From UBA1858 sp963976865 (GTDB taxonomy: Bacteria; Pseudomonadota; Gammaproteobacteria; UBA4575), in assembly GCA_963976865.1 (NCBI GenBank), contig CAXBLY010000007.1, positions 1 to 64,000 on the forward strand: DNA of 64,000 nucleotides. Direction: 5' to 3'. Below the pieces are notes generated by a model. It was not told where the DNA came from and searched no databases. It saw only the letters and a list, made by a program, of their open reading frames with translations. The translations under genes were made by a program, and so were the position numbers. Below are positions 15,520 to 25,060 of this stretch, one piece after another; positions within the stretch are counted from its first letter, which is position 1; each line of letters begins with the position of its first letter.

Positions 15520-18345
15520 TTAATATATCAGCATATTAGCTAGATACTTTCCTGTGTAGGATTGATTGCATTTGGATATTTGCTCCGGAGTCCCGGTAAC
15601 AACTATTTCTCCTCCACCAGAGCCTCCTTCTGGACCAAGGTCTATCACCCAATCAGCCGTTTTAATAACATCCAGATTATGCTCAATCACAATTAGTGTA
15701 TTTCCGTGATCTCTTAATTTGTGCAGTACTGCCAATAATTGCTCTACATCATGGAAGTGCAAGCCGGTGGTTGGTTCGTCCAGAATATAAAGCGTTTTCC
15801 CGGTGTCGCGTTTTGATAATTCACGTGACAGTTTTACGCGCTGTGCTTCACCGCCAGATAAGGTGGTAGCGCTTTGTCCTAACGTGATATACGTTAAGCC
15901 TACGGACACGAGCGTATCAAGCTTGCGTTTAATGACTGGTACGGCATTGAAAAACTCAAGTGCATCTTCAATAGTCATCTGTAACACATCATAAATATTC
16001 TTGCCTTTGTACTGGATTTCCAGCGTTTCCCGGTTGTAACGTTTGCTTTTACATACATCGCAGGGGACATAAACATCTGGCAAAAAATGCATCTCCACCC
16101 GAATCACGCCGTCTCCCTGGCACGCCTCACAACGACCGCCTTTAACGTTAAAGCTGAATCGTCCCGGCGTATATCCTCGTGAACGCGCTTCCTGAGTACC
16201 TGAGAACAGTTCGCGGATCGGTGTGAAAAGACCAGTATAGGTGGCCGGATTTGAGCGAGGTGTTCTGCCGATAGGGCTTTGGTCGATTTCTACAACTTTA
16301 TCGAACAGCTCCATGCCCTCAATGTCATCGTAGGCAGATACACTAATGCTTGATTTGTTAAGCTGTCTGGCGGCCGCTGCATAAAGAGTATTGTTTATCA
16401 GGGTTGATTTACCTGAGCCAGAGACACCTGTCACCGCAATAAATAATCCCACTGGGAAATCTACGTTGACAGACTTCAGGTTGTTGCCACTAGCCCCGCG
16501 GATATGCAGCATTTTTTCTGGATTTACAGGCGTACGCTCTGCCGGAATTTCAATTTTTCTTTTGCCCGATAGATATTGCCCGGTCAGCGAGTGTTTATTT
16601 TCGTAAACTTGTTGCGGTGTTCCCTGAGCGACAATTTCTCCGCCATGTATGCCAGCTCCAGGACCAATATCAACCACATAATCTGCTGCACGAATGGCTT
16701 CTTCATCATGTTCAACGACGATTACTGTATTACCGATATCGCGTAAACGGGTTAATGTATTCAGAAGTCGTTGATTGTCTCTTTGATGCAGGCCAATGGA
16801 AGGTTCATCCAGCACATACATTACCCCAACCAGTCCTGATCCAATCTGTGATGCCAGGCGAATGCGTTGTGCTTCTCCACCAGACAGAGTATCTGCGCTA
16901 CGATCCAGACTTAAATAATCCAAACCGACATTGACAAGAAAAGACAGGCGATCACGGATTTCGTTAATCACTTTAGCGCCTACTTGCGCGCGGTGACCCT
17001 GTAGTTCAAGTTCCTGAAAAAATGTTAATGATTGCCTGATCGATATAGAGGTTAAAGAAGGTAAATTTCGATCGCTTACAAAAACATGACGGGCCTGTGT
17101 GTTCAGGCGGTCACCGTGACATTCTTCGCAACGCTGCTCCGACAAGTATTTACCAAGTTCTTCGCGTACTAAATGGGAGTCTGTCTGGTTATAACGGCGC
17201 TCCATATTGGGAATGATGCCTTCGAACACATGTGTTTTTGTAACACTTCGGCCTTTCTCATTAATATATTTAAAGGCAATTTCCTCATCCCCGCTGCCAT
17301 AAAGAATAATTTCCTGTAGTTCGTCGCCAAGAGTGTCAAAAGGTGCTTCCACATCAAATTCATAGTGGGCTGCCAGTGACTGGATCATTTGAAAGTAATG
17401 TGCGTTACGCCGGTCCCATCCTCGTACTGCACCACCCGCGCAACTCAATCGGGGTGAACTGACAATCAGATCGGGATCAAAATATTCTTCGATACCCAGG
17501 CCATCACAACTTGGACAGGCACCAATAGGGTTATTGAATGAGAACAGGCGTGGTTCCAGTTCGCTCACGCTATAGCCACAAATTGGGCAGGCGAAGCGTG
17601 CTGAAAATACCAGGGACTCTGCTTTAGGGTCGTCCATATATGCTATTTCAGCAATGTCATCGGCCAGTTTCAGGGCAGTTTCAAACGATTCAGCGAGTCT
17701 TAGTTCAATGCCGGGTTTTACTTTGAAGCGGTCAACCACCACTTCGATTGTATGTTTTTTGCGCAAATCCAGTTTGGGCGGTTCGTCTAGTTCGTAGACT
17801 TCTCCGTCCACACGGGCACGTAAAAATCCTTGCGAGTGCAGTTGCTGGAACAATTGCAGGTGTTCGCCTTTGCGATTCTGTACCACAGGCGCCAACAGCA
17901 TTAAGCGGCTGTCAGCGGGCATCTCCATGACTTTATCGACCATTTCGCTAACAGTCTGGGCATCCAGCTCATTGCCGTGAGTAGGGCATTTGGGAGTGCC
18001 AACGCGGGCATATAACAGGCGCAGGTAATCGTATATCTCTGTTATCGTCCCCACTGTTGAGCGAGGGTTGTGTGACGTGGATTTTTGTTCGATAGAAATG
18101 GCCGGAGATAAACCTTCTATGGTATCGACATCCGGTTTTTCAAGCCTGGCTAAAAACTGTCGTGCATAGGCAGAGAGAGACTCTACATAACGGCGCTGGC
18201 CTTCCGCAAAGATGGTATCAAAGGCCAGAGATGACTTTCCCGAGCCCGATAAGCCTGTAATGACGATTAATTCATCACGTGGTAAGTCAAGATCGATATT
18301 TTTTAAATTATGGGTGCGAGCCCCGCGAATTTTAATCGCCGCCAT
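15520..18345 (-). CDS. uvrA: Excinuclease ABC subunit A
   Basis: UvrA is the damage-recognition ATPase of nucleotide excision repair; it loads UvrB on distorted DNA. The 941-residue product has two ABC modules. The first has Walker A GLSGSGKSS (31-39), and both modules carry LSGGEAQR. Zinc-finger cysteine pairs CPICG and CEACQGDG are visible, and the second Walker A reads GVSGSGKST. Length is normal (940 in E. coli). It is divergent from the MFS gene with about 95 bases between starts. No LexA-type CTG-N10-CAG box was found in that gap, so SOS control is not evident. Confidence 0.98.
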   Translation of the reverse strand: MAAIKIRGARTHNLKNIDLDLPRDELIVITGLSGSGKSSLAFDTIFAEGQRRYVESLSAYARQFLARLEKPDVDTIEGLSPAISIEQKSTSHNPRSTVGTITEIYDYLRLLYARVGTPKCPTHGNELDAQTVSEMVDKVMEMPADSRLMLLAPVVQNRKGEHLQLFQQLHSQGFLRARVDGEVYELDEPPKLDLRKKHTIEVVVDRFKVKPGIELRLAESFETALKLADDIAEIAYMDDPKAESLVFSARFACPICGYSVSELEPRLFSFNNPIGACPSCDGLGIEEYFDPDLIVSSPRLSCAGGAVRGWDRRNAHYFQMIQSLAAHYEFDVEAPFDTLGDELQEIILYGSGDEEIAFKYINEKGRSVTKTHVFEGIIPNMERRYNQTDSHLVREELGKYLSEQRCEECHGDRLNTQARHVFVSDRNLPSLTSISIRQSLTFFQELELQGHRAQVGAKVINEIRDRLSFLVNVGLDYLSLDRSADTLSGGEAQRIRLASQIGSGLVGVMYVLDEPSIGLHQRDNQRLLNTLTRLRDIGNTVIVVEHDEEAIRAADYVVDIGPGAGIHGGEIVAQGTPQQVYENKHSLTGQYLSGKRKIEIPAERTPVNPEKMLHIRGASGNNLKSVNVDFPVGLFIAVTGVSGSGKSTLINNTLYAAAARQLNKSSISVSAYDDIEGMELFDKVVEIDQSPIGRTPRSNPATYTGLFTPIRELFSGTQEARSRGYTPGRFSFNVKGGRCEACQGDGVIRVEMHFLPDVYVPCDVCKSKRYNRETLEIQYKGKNIYDVLQMTIEDALEFFNAVPVIKRKLDTLVSVGLTYITLGQSATTLSGGEAQRVKLSRELSKRDTGKTLYILDEPTTGLHFHDVEQLLAVLHKLRDHGNTLIVIEHNLDVIKTADWVIDLGPEGGSGGGEIVVTGTPEQISKCNQSYTGKYLANMLIY

Positions 18346-18440
18346 GCGCGTATCTCAGTAAAGGTAAACTTGCTAATATACGTGCTTTCAACCATGCAAC
18401 GCAAAGAAACGAGTAGTGCCACTAATACACAGGTTAAACA

Positions 18441-19796
18441 ATGAACTCGCTTGAACGTCGAGCGGCAATCTCGCTGGCGCTGATCTACGCGACGCGCATG
18501 CTTGGTCTTTTTATGATATTGCCTGTGTTTGCAATATATGCAGAACAACTTGTGCATGTAACACCCTTGCTGGTGGGGTTGGCTATCGGCATTTATGGAT
18601 TAACCCAGGCAGCATTCCAGATTCCGTTTGGCGCATGGTCAGATAAAATCGGTCGTAAGCCAGTCATTATTACTGGATTGCTGATATTTGTAATTGGCAG
18701 CGTCATTGCAGCACTTGCAGATTCGATTTACTGGGTGATTGTCGGGCGTGCGCTGCAGGGAATGGGTGCAATTGCCTCTGCGATTATGGCATTAGCGTCT
18801 GATCTGACTCGCGAAGAGCATCGCACCAAAGTGATGGCGATCATCGGTGCCAGTATTGGTGCCTCGTTTATGGTCGCACTGGTGTTGGGACCGATACTAC
18901 AATCATGGGTGGGTGTGCCTGGCATATTCTGGATCACGGCAATACTGGCATTTGCAGGCATTGCAGTTGTTGCTCTGTTGATTCCAACGCCGGTCCAGGT
19001 AAGCAAGCAGGCTGCTACAGTCAACAAAGCAACATTATCGACCGTATTAAGTGATTCGCAATTATTACGCCTGGATGCAGGGGTATTTATCCTGCATATG
19101 GCACTGACAGCCATCTTTGTCGTGGTGCCGTTAATATTAAGGGATCAATACCAGATTATTCCCGAACAACATTGGAAAATTTATCTTAGTGTGATGGTCG
19201 CGTCACTGGTATTGCTTGTGCCAACGATCATTGTTTCAGAAAAACTCAACAAGACTAAACTGGTGTTTAGTCTGGCTATCTTTGTCTGTGCGATTGGCTT
19301 ACTGGTGATGGCTTGGTCATCCCAAAGCTTTAAAGTGTTCCTGGGGTCTATGGTGATGTTTTTCTGGGGCTTTAATTTTCTTGAAGCCAGCATGCCTTCG
19401 TTAGTATCTAAATTGAGCAATCCACTCAACAAAGGCATGTCGATGGGAGTATTTTCCAGCAGTCAGTTTCTGGGGGCATTTACAGGCGGGGTGGCCGCAG
19501 GATTTTTGTTACAGAATTTCGATCAAAATGCAGTATTTTTGTTCGCATTTATTATGTTTTTGATTTGGTTTCTAGTAGCATTCTCCATGCAAGCGCCAAA
19601 AGATTTTATGAGTTATACCGCTCATCTGGGGAAGGTTAAATCATCTCAAATTGAACAGATAGCCAACGCGTTGCTGGCATTGCCAGGCGTGACAGAAGCC
19701 ACGGTGATTGAAGAAGAGGGTATTGCATACCTGCGGGTAAATAGAAAATCCTTTGAAGAAGATAAAATCAAACAGTACTGCGCACAATTTAATTAA
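18441..19796 (+). CDS. MFS transporter, YajR type with C-terminal YAM domain
   Basis: This is a 12-segment major facilitator protein of the drug:proton antiporter group. The N-terminus ALIYATRMLGLFMILPVFAIY and the motif A segment WSDKIGRKPVIITG match the YajR family. Residues from about 395 on, beyond the last membrane segment, form a soluble ferredoxin-like domain with LPGVTEATVIEEEGIAYLRV, as in the YAM domain of E. coli YajR. The substrate is unknown. The uvrA-MFS-ssb arrangement is common in gammaproteobacteria. Its TAA is followed 29 bases later by ssb, suggesting co-transcription. Confidence 0.88.
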   Translation: MNSLERRAAISLALIYATRMLGLFMILPVFAIYAEQLVHVTPLLVGLAIGIYGLTQAAFQIPFGAWSDKIGRKPVIITGLLIFVIGSVIAALADSIYWVIVGRALQGMGAIASAIMALASDLTREEHRTKVMAIIGASIGASFMVALVLGPILQSWVGVPGIFWITAILAFAGIAVVALLIPTPVQVSKQAATVNKATLSTVLSDSQLLRLDAGVFILHMALTAIFVVVPLILRDQYQIIPEQHWKIYLSVMVASLVLLVPTIIVSEKLNKTKLVFSLAIFVCAIGLLVMAWSSQSFKVFLGSMVMFFWGFNFLEASMPSLVSKLSNPLNKGMSMGVFSSSQFLGAFTGGVAAGFLLQNFDQNAVFLFAFIMFLIWFLVAFSMQAPKDFMSYTAHLGKVKSSQIEQIANALLALPGVTEATVIEEEGIAYLRVNRKSFEEDKIKQYCAQFN

Positions 19797-19825
19797 ACAG
19801 AGAAACCGAGAAAAGAGGACAAGTC

Positions 19826-20290
19826 ATGGCACGAGGTGTGAATAAAGTTATTATCGTGGGTAATTTAGGGCAGGACCCTGAAGTTAAATATATGCCTAGC
19901 GGACAGGCAGTCTGCAACATTAGTGTTGCAACAACCGATAGCTGGAGCGACAAAGCCACTGGCGAAAAACAGGAAAAAACAGAATGGCACCGTGTTGTAT
20001 TTTTCAGAAGACTGGCAGAAATTGCTGGTGAATATCTTCGCAAAGGCTCACAAGTCTATATTGAAGGCCGGCTGCAAACACGCAAATGGCAAGACCAAAG
20101 CGGTGTAGAAAAATATACTACTGAAATTATCGCCAACGAAATGCAAATGCTGGGTGGCCGTGGTGGTGCAGGCGGAGGTAGTTTTGATGCACCGCCAGCA
20201 GCGGATGAGGGATACGGCAGCTCAAGTTCAGCACCGGCAAAGTCAGCCCCAAGTACTGCGGATGATTTTGATGATGATATTCCGTTTTAA
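19826..20290 (+). CDS. ssb: Single-stranded DNA-binding protein
   Basis: SSB coats single-stranded DNA during replication and repair. The 154-residue product has an N-terminal OB fold beginning MARGVNKVIIVGNLGQDPE with EWHRVVFF near residue 55. A glycine/serine/proline-rich linker (about 112-143) follows, then the acidic protein-interaction tip DDFDDDIPF. An AGAGGA site lies upstream of the ATG. No LexA box is seen in the 29-base gap after the MFS gene. Confidence 0.97.
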   Translation: MARGVNKVIIVGNLGQDPEVKYMPSGQAVCNISVATTDSWSDKATGEKQEKTEWHRVVFFRRLAEIAGEYLRKGSQVYIEGRLQTRKWQDQSGVEKYTTEIIANEMQMLGGRGGAGGGSFDAPPAADEGYGSSSSAPAKSAPSTADDFDDDIPF

Positions 20291-20352
20291 ATATTAAGTA
20301 TCTTGCTAGCATAAATACTTAATTAGTCTGTTGTAATAAAGTATTGTCTGTC

Positions 20353-20372
20353 ATTCCCGCGAAGGCGGGAAT
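20353..20372. repeat. dRS3-like 20-bp palindrome
   Basis: The sequence is ATTCCC-GCGAAGGC-GGGAAT, flanked by GTC on the left and CCAG on the right. It lies in the 111-base gap between ssb and the first glycan gene, at the left edge of the glycan cluster. It is of the same family as the copies near 15.2 and 61.5-62.2 kb. Confidence 0.75.
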
Positions 20373-20401
20373 CCAGTGACAGATGAGAAAACCACAGACT
20401 T

Positions 20402-21643
20402 TTGAATATCGTCCGCTTGAATAAAATAAAACTCCTCATCATCGCTCCCACTTTTTACCCCGTTCATGGAGGAGCGGGATTGCGTTTCTATCGATACCTT
20501 CCTTATCTATACGAGAATAGTGTGGATGTCACTGTGATTTGTGGTACGCCAAAACTTAAAAAATTTACAGAGGATGATCATCAGGCGGAATGGCTAAGTG
20601 CTAAAGATGGGGAGCTGGTCTCTGAGTTGGAGATTTCAAAAGCGAGAATTCTTAAATATAAACTTCCTGGTAAAGGTGCCAAGGCCAGAACCAAAGTGTT
20701 ATTGAATAAAGCTATTGAGTTATGTGGGGCGCCTAACTCCAAGCCTGACGTCGTGCATATAATTTCTCCTATGCCATATGGTGTTATTGGAGAACTTCGG
20801 CAGATAAAAGCGCTGGGAATTAAATTAATTTACTCACATACAATTGCGAGGAAGGTTTCAAATAATTTATTCACTGGAAGACTGAAAAAGTGGAAAACGA
20901 AGAAGATCATAAAGCTTTATGAAACTGTGATTGTACAGTCTGAGTCGATGAAAGAAAGTATTTTAGAAACAAACCCGGATGCGAATCTGTGTGTCATCAT
21001 GAATGGGGTTGATACAGACAGATTTTCTCCTGTATCTGACGAATCAGAAAAACAGAGTTTACGAAAAGAACTTAATTTGCCAGTGAAGGCAAAATTCATC
21101 ACATTGATAGGTGCAGTACATCCCCGTAAAGGGACAGATATTTTAATCAAGGCCTGGGCCAGTTTAGTGATACAAAAGCCGGATCTGCATCTGTTAATTA
21201 TTGGTCCCAGATATGATCAAACTCGCAAGGAGTTAAAAGAATTCAGTGCGACGATGGATGAAATTACAAGAGGTTCCGGGAAACATAAAAATGTACATTT
21301 TCTTGGGCAAATAGAAGGTATTGAGAAATATCTTAAGGTGTCAGATATATTTGTATTCCCGTCCGCAAGAGAAGGCATGCCAAATGCTGTGCTGGAAGCG
21401 ATGTCTGCAGGCCTGCCTGTTGTACTCACTCCTTTTATTGGTCTGTCAAAAGAACTTGGCACGAACAACAAGGAATATTTACTTGCAGAGCGTTCACCTG
21501 ATTCGGTGGCTGATAAGATCAATTTGGTACTAGAAGATAATGATTTATCGCAAACGCTGGCAAACAATGCACGTGACTGGGTTGTTGAAAAAATGGATGT
21601 GGCTACCAGCGTAAAATTACATGCCCAACTTTATTCTGAGTGA
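20402..21643 (+). CDS. Glycosyltransferase family 4
   Basis: A predicted retaining GT-B glycosyltransferase transferring a nucleotide-linked sugar to a glycan intermediate at the cytoplasmic membrane face; donor and acceptor are unknown. The 413-residue product opens with KLLIIAPTFYPVHGGAG, the N-terminal Rossmann strand and glycine-rich loop. The C-terminal domain has HPRKGTDILIKAW near 235 and the EX7E-type motif REGMPNAVLEAMSAGLPVV. No ATG is usable. TTG at 20402 or TTG at 20417 could start it, and neither has a good ribosome binding site, so the N-terminus is uncertain. It opens the glycan cluster. Confidence 0.88.
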   Translation: MNIVRLNKIKLLIIAPTFYPVHGGAGLRFYRYLPYLYENSVDVTVICGTPKLKKFTEDDHQAEWLSAKDGELVSELEISKARILKYKLPGKGAKARTKVLLNKAIELCGAPNSKPDVVHIISPMPYGVIGELRQIKALGIKLIYSHTIARKVSNNLFTGRLKKWKTKKIIKLYETVIVQSESMKESILETNPDANLCVIMNGVDTDRFSPVSDESEKQSLRKELNLPVKAKFITLIGAVHPRKGTDILIKAWASLVIQKPDLHLLIIGPRYDQTRKELKEFSATMDEITRGSGKHKNVHFLGQIEGIEKYLKVSDIFVFPSAREGMPNAVLEAMSAGLPVVLTPFIGLSKELGTNNKEYLLAERSPDSVADKINLVLEDNDLSQTLANNARDWVVEKMDVATSVKLHAQLYSE

Positions 21644-21681
21644 TTAACTTAAATAGGCTATCAGAAAGATATTTCTAAATC

Positions 21682-23631
21682 ATGTGTGGAATTGCGGGCG
21701 CTTTATATTCTGAATCCAAATTAAAAGATGATGAATTTTCGTCATTAATGAAAGCAATGGGTGATACGCTGGTTCACCGTGGTCCTGATGATAGCGGTGT
21801 GTGGGTAAATTCGGCTAATGGCATCGGGCTGGTACACAGGAGGTTATCGATTATTGACTTGTCCCCTCAGGGTCATCAGCCAATGATCTCCGGAAATGGT
21901 CGATACGTGATTGTTTTTAACGGTGAGATATATAACTTTAAAGAAATAAGAAGGCGTTTGGAAAAGAATGGTGTGAAATTTACAGGCCATTCGGATACAG
22001 AAACGCTGTTAGAAAGTATTGCAGCAGAAGGAATCGAAAAAACATTAGCGAATATCAATGGGATGTTTGCTTTTGCATTATGGGACAGGGAAGATGATTC
22101 TCTCATGCTGGCTCGCGACAGGATTGGTAAAAAGCCTCTATATTACGGTGTGTGTAATGGTGTGTTTTTATTTGGGTCAGAATTAAAGGCATTAAAAAAA
22201 CACCCGGATTTTGATGATGAAATTGACCGGGCTGCCCTGGGGCAATTTATACAATACTCCTGGTTGAACGGCCCGGCATCGATTTATAAAAAAGTTAATA
22301 AACTGCCACCTGGTACGTACCTGATAATAAGTAAATCATTCAAGGCTGATTTAATGCAGCCGGTCACCTACTGGTCTGCGCTGGAGTCAGCCAGGTTAGG
22401 GCAGGCGAATTTATATTCAGGCTCTTATGAGGAGGCAGTAACTCACCTTGAAAAATTAGTGGCGGATTCAGTTGGACATAGAATGATAGCAGATGTTGAA
22501 TTGGGTGCGTTGTTGTCTGGGGGAATTGATTCTTCATTGGTGGTGTCGATGATGCAGGCTCAATCGACGCGTAAAGTTAAGACATTTTCGATTGGGTTTC
22601 ACGAAGCGACCCATAACGAAGCTGTTCACGCAAAAAAGATTGCTGAATATCTGGGGACAGATCATTCGGAATTATATGTGACTCCTGAAGAGTGTATGGA
22701 GGTTATTCCTCAGCTGCCAAACATGTATGACGAACCATTTGGTGATGTATCTCAAATACCCACTTATTTGGTTTCAAGATTGGCAAACAGAGATGTCAAA
22801 GTTGTATTGTCTGGTGATGGAGGTGATGAGCTGTTTGCAGGATATACACGATACTTCCGCTGCATGCAGCACTGGGAAAAGCATGAAAATATTCCACTGT
22901 TTTTGCGGCCGGCAATTGGTGAGCTTATGGATTATGCAGCGAAAACATCCTGGCGATTGCTTGCGAATACAAGAACACAAGAAGGTGTTGCTGGATGGCG
23001 TCGTCTCGGTGCAAAGCTTGAAAAAAGAGCGAGAAGAATAGGCGCAAAAAGTTCTTTGGAATTATTTGTGCGCATGATGACGAGGTATAAAGATATAACC
23101 GAGCTTGTTAAGATGCATGATGATTCTCAAACAATGTTGTCTAATAAAGAAGATTGGCCGACGCATGCGGATCCTATTCTGAATATGATGCTTATAGATA
23201 CCTTATGCTATTTGCCCGATGATATTCTGGTTAAAGTGGATAGGGCAAGCATGGCAACAAGTCTTGAAGCGCGATGCCCACTGTTAGATAAAGAAATTGC
23301 CGAGTTTGCCTGGCGTTTGCCTCATGCAATGAAAGTGAATCAACGAGGTGGCAAAAGAATCTTGAAAGACGTGCTAGGAAAATATTTGCCAACAGAATTG
23401 ACTGACAGGAAAAAGATGGGTTTTGGTGTGCCGATAGGGAAATGGTTACGAGGCCCGCTAAGAGATTGGGCAGAAGATTTGCTGAATGAAGAAAAGATAA
23501 GGCAGCAAGGTTATATGAATGAAGATATTGTGCAAAGACTTTGGAAGCAACATTTGTCAGGATGGCGAAATCATAATGATATTTTGTGGTCAATACTTAT
23601 GTTTCAGGCCTGGCTAGAGAGTAATACGTAG
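21682..23631 (+). CDS. AsnB-like glutamine-dependent amidotransferase (1)
   Basis: This is a class II glutamine amidotransferase fused to an asparagine-synthetase domain; the enzyme hydrolyses glutamine and uses ATP to amidate a carboxylate. The catalytic Cys2 is present (MCGIAGALYS), with HRRLSIIDLSPQGHQP and the ATP-pyrophosphatase loop LSGGIDSSL near 270, followed by LSGDGGDELFAGYTRY. The product has 649 residues, longer than E. coli AsnB (554). In glycan clusters such proteins often make uronamides (WbpS and related proteins) rather than free asparagine, and the location between two glycosyltransferases favours that. Free asparagine synthesis cannot be excluded. The following gene starts immediately after its stop. 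Confidence 0.85.
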   Translation: MCGIAGALYSESKLKDDEFSSLMKAMGDTLVHRGPDDSGVWVNSANGIGLVHRRLSIIDLSPQGHQPMISGNGRYVIVFNGEIYNFKEIRRRLEKNGVKFTGHSDTETLLESIAAEGIEKTLANINGMFAFALWDREDDSLMLARDRIGKKPLYYGVCNGVFLFGSELKALKKHPDFDDEIDRAALGQFIQYSWLNGPASIYKKVNKLPPGTYLIISKSFKADLMQPVTYWSALESARLGQANLYSGSYEEAVTHLEKLVADSVGHRMIADVELGALLSGGIDSSLVVSMMQAQSTRKVKTFSIGFHEATHNEAVHAKKIAEYLGTDHSELYVTPEECMEVIPQLPNMYDEPFGDVSQIPTYLVSRLANRDVKVVLSGDGGDELFAGYTRYFRCMQHWEKHENIPLFLRPAIGELMDYAAKTSWRLLANTRTQEGVAGWRRLGAKLEKRARRIGAKSSLELFVRMMTRYKDITELVKMHDDSQTMLSNKEDWPTHADPILNMMLIDTLCYLPDDILVKVDRASMATSLEARCPLLDKEIAEFAWRLPHAMKVNQRGGKRILKDVLGKYLPTELTDRKKMGFGVPIGKWLRGPLRDWAEDLLNEEKIRQQGYMNEDIVQRLWKQHLSGWRNHNDILWSILMFQAWLESNT

Positions 23632-24816
23632 ATGCCTAAAATCGCGATTTTCATGAATAGCCTGGCTGGTGGAGGGATGGAAAGAGCGATGCTGAATCTG
23701 GCGAGTTTTTTTGTGGCCCAAGGTGCAAGCGTAGATTTACTGGTTGCGTCAGCTAAAGGGCCATTGCTTACAGAGGTTCCTGATTCGGTCAATCTGATTG
23801 ATTTGAAGTCAACCAAATCTCGGTTGGAGTCTGTGCGTTGGTGGTTCTTAAAAGCGGCCCTGAAGATGGAGCTGCTATTTTTGGTGTTATTATTTTTAAA
23901 GAAATTACCTAAAGCAGTTTCGGTCATTCCAGGCCTAGTGAATTATATTAAATGCTCTTCTCCAGATATGATATTTAGTACGCCAACTACAGCAAACTTA
24001 GCTGCCATATGGGCAAAATCATATTGTGGATATAGTAAAAAAATTGTAGTAAGAGAGGCTACTACTTTGTCTAAAGAGGTTGCTAGTAAAAGAACAACCT
24101 TCTTTCGCTTGATACGGATCTTTGTTAAGAAATGGTATAGATATGCAGATGTTGTTGTATGTGTCTCTGATGGCGTAAGTCGTGACTTGTCAAAAAATTT
24201 CGCTGTCAATAAGCAACAAATACGAACTATTTTCAATATCATTGATATAGAACAAATAATGAAAAAGTCAGTGTCTTCAGAACATGACTTTATGATCAGT
24301 AGATATGGTGATTATATACTCTCGGCAGGTAGATTGGAAAAAGAGAAAGATTATGAAACTTTAATTCGTGCATTCCATTTAATTTCAAAGAATGTCTCTG
24401 TAAATTTAGTCATTCTGGGGGAAGGGTCGGAGCGTAAAAAATTAATGAAGCTGATAGAGGAGTTGTCACTTAGTGAACGTGTATTTCTTCCAGGTTTTAA
24501 GGCTAATCCATATCCGTTTATAAGTAAATGTGATGTGTTTGCATTGTCATCAAGGTGGGAGGGTTGTCCTAATGTGTTGCGAGAGGCGTTAATACTAAAT
24601 AAAAAGATTATAAGTACTGACTGTGAATCTGGTGTTCGTGATATATTGGGTTGTGAAGAATTTGGATCAATTGTACCAATAGGTGATGTTGAAGAATATT
24701 CTGTAAAGCTCAAATTTTTATTGGAATCAATAGAAAGTAATCATGGCTTAAGAGTCATAGAGTTAAATAGTGTTTCTGAAAAGGCATACTATAATCTTAT
24801 GCAGGAATGTGGTTAA
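23632..24816 (+). CDS. Glycosyltransferase family 4
   Basis: A predicted GT-B glycosyltransferase of 394 residues. The N-terminus has IAIFMNSLAGGGMERAMLNLA, the glycine-rich loop of GT4 enzymes. The C-terminal domain has SAGRLEKEKDYETLIRAF and SSRWEGCPNVLREALIL, the acceptor/donor EX7E region. A hydrophobic stretch near 80-100 may anchor it at the membrane. Its ATG abuts the stop of the upstream amidotransferase, so the two are probably co-translated. Sugar specificity cannot be read from sequence. Confidence 0.86.
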   Translation: MPKIAIFMNSLAGGGMERAMLNLASFFVAQGASVDLLVASAKGPLLTEVPDSVNLIDLKSTKSRLESVRWWFLKAALKMELLFLVLLFLKKLPKAVSVIPGLVNYIKCSSPDMIFSTPTTANLAAIWAKSYCGYSKKIVVREATTLSKEVASKRTTFFRLIRIFVKKWYRYADVVVCVSDGVSRDLSKNFAVNKQQIRTIFNIIDIEQIMKKSVSSEHDFMISRYGDYILSAGRLEKEKDYETLIRAFHLISKNVSVNLVILGEGSERKKLMKLIEELSLSERVFLPGFKANPYPFISKCDVFALSSRWEGCPNVLREALILNKKIISTDCESGVRDILGCEEFGSIVPIGDVEEYSVKLKFLLESIESNHGLRVIELNSVSEKAYYNLMQECG

Positions 24817-25060
24817 TTATAGTATGGGTATTAATGTGTCAATTGTTACATGGGTGGAATTTAATAAAGAATCAGAATTTAAATTCTAAGATACTGATAC
24901 TTTTGGATTTGTTTGATCTTGTGCTTGGCTAGGTGCTACTATTTCCGTAATATGTAGTGTAAGAGTGATTACTTGATAATAGTTCGAGTTAGTTGCATTT
25001 TTTGTCATGTTGGGTTTGTTGAAAATTATTGTTGCCCAATCTAATGTTAAGGTTTGTTTA
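24817..25060 (+). promoter_or_regulatory. AT-rich gap with weak promoter candidate
   Basis: The gap before the WbpB-like gene has a possible promoter, TTGATC (24913-24918) and TACTAT (24937-24942) with an 18-base spacer. A ribosome binding site AAGG (25049-25052) sits eight bases before GTG 25061. No terminator hairpin is evident. It may mark a transcription unit boundary between the first three glycan genes and the diacetamido-uronate set; this is inference. Confidence 0.3.

Noticed and set aside
18346..18440. LexA/SOS box between uvrA and the MFS gene, or before ssb
   Set aside because: No CTG-N10-CAG or close variant was found in either gap.
20383..20424. 14-codon leader peptide (MRKPQTF...) overlapping the first glycan gene
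   Set aside because: It has no ribosome binding site and no attenuator-like hairpins; chance frame.
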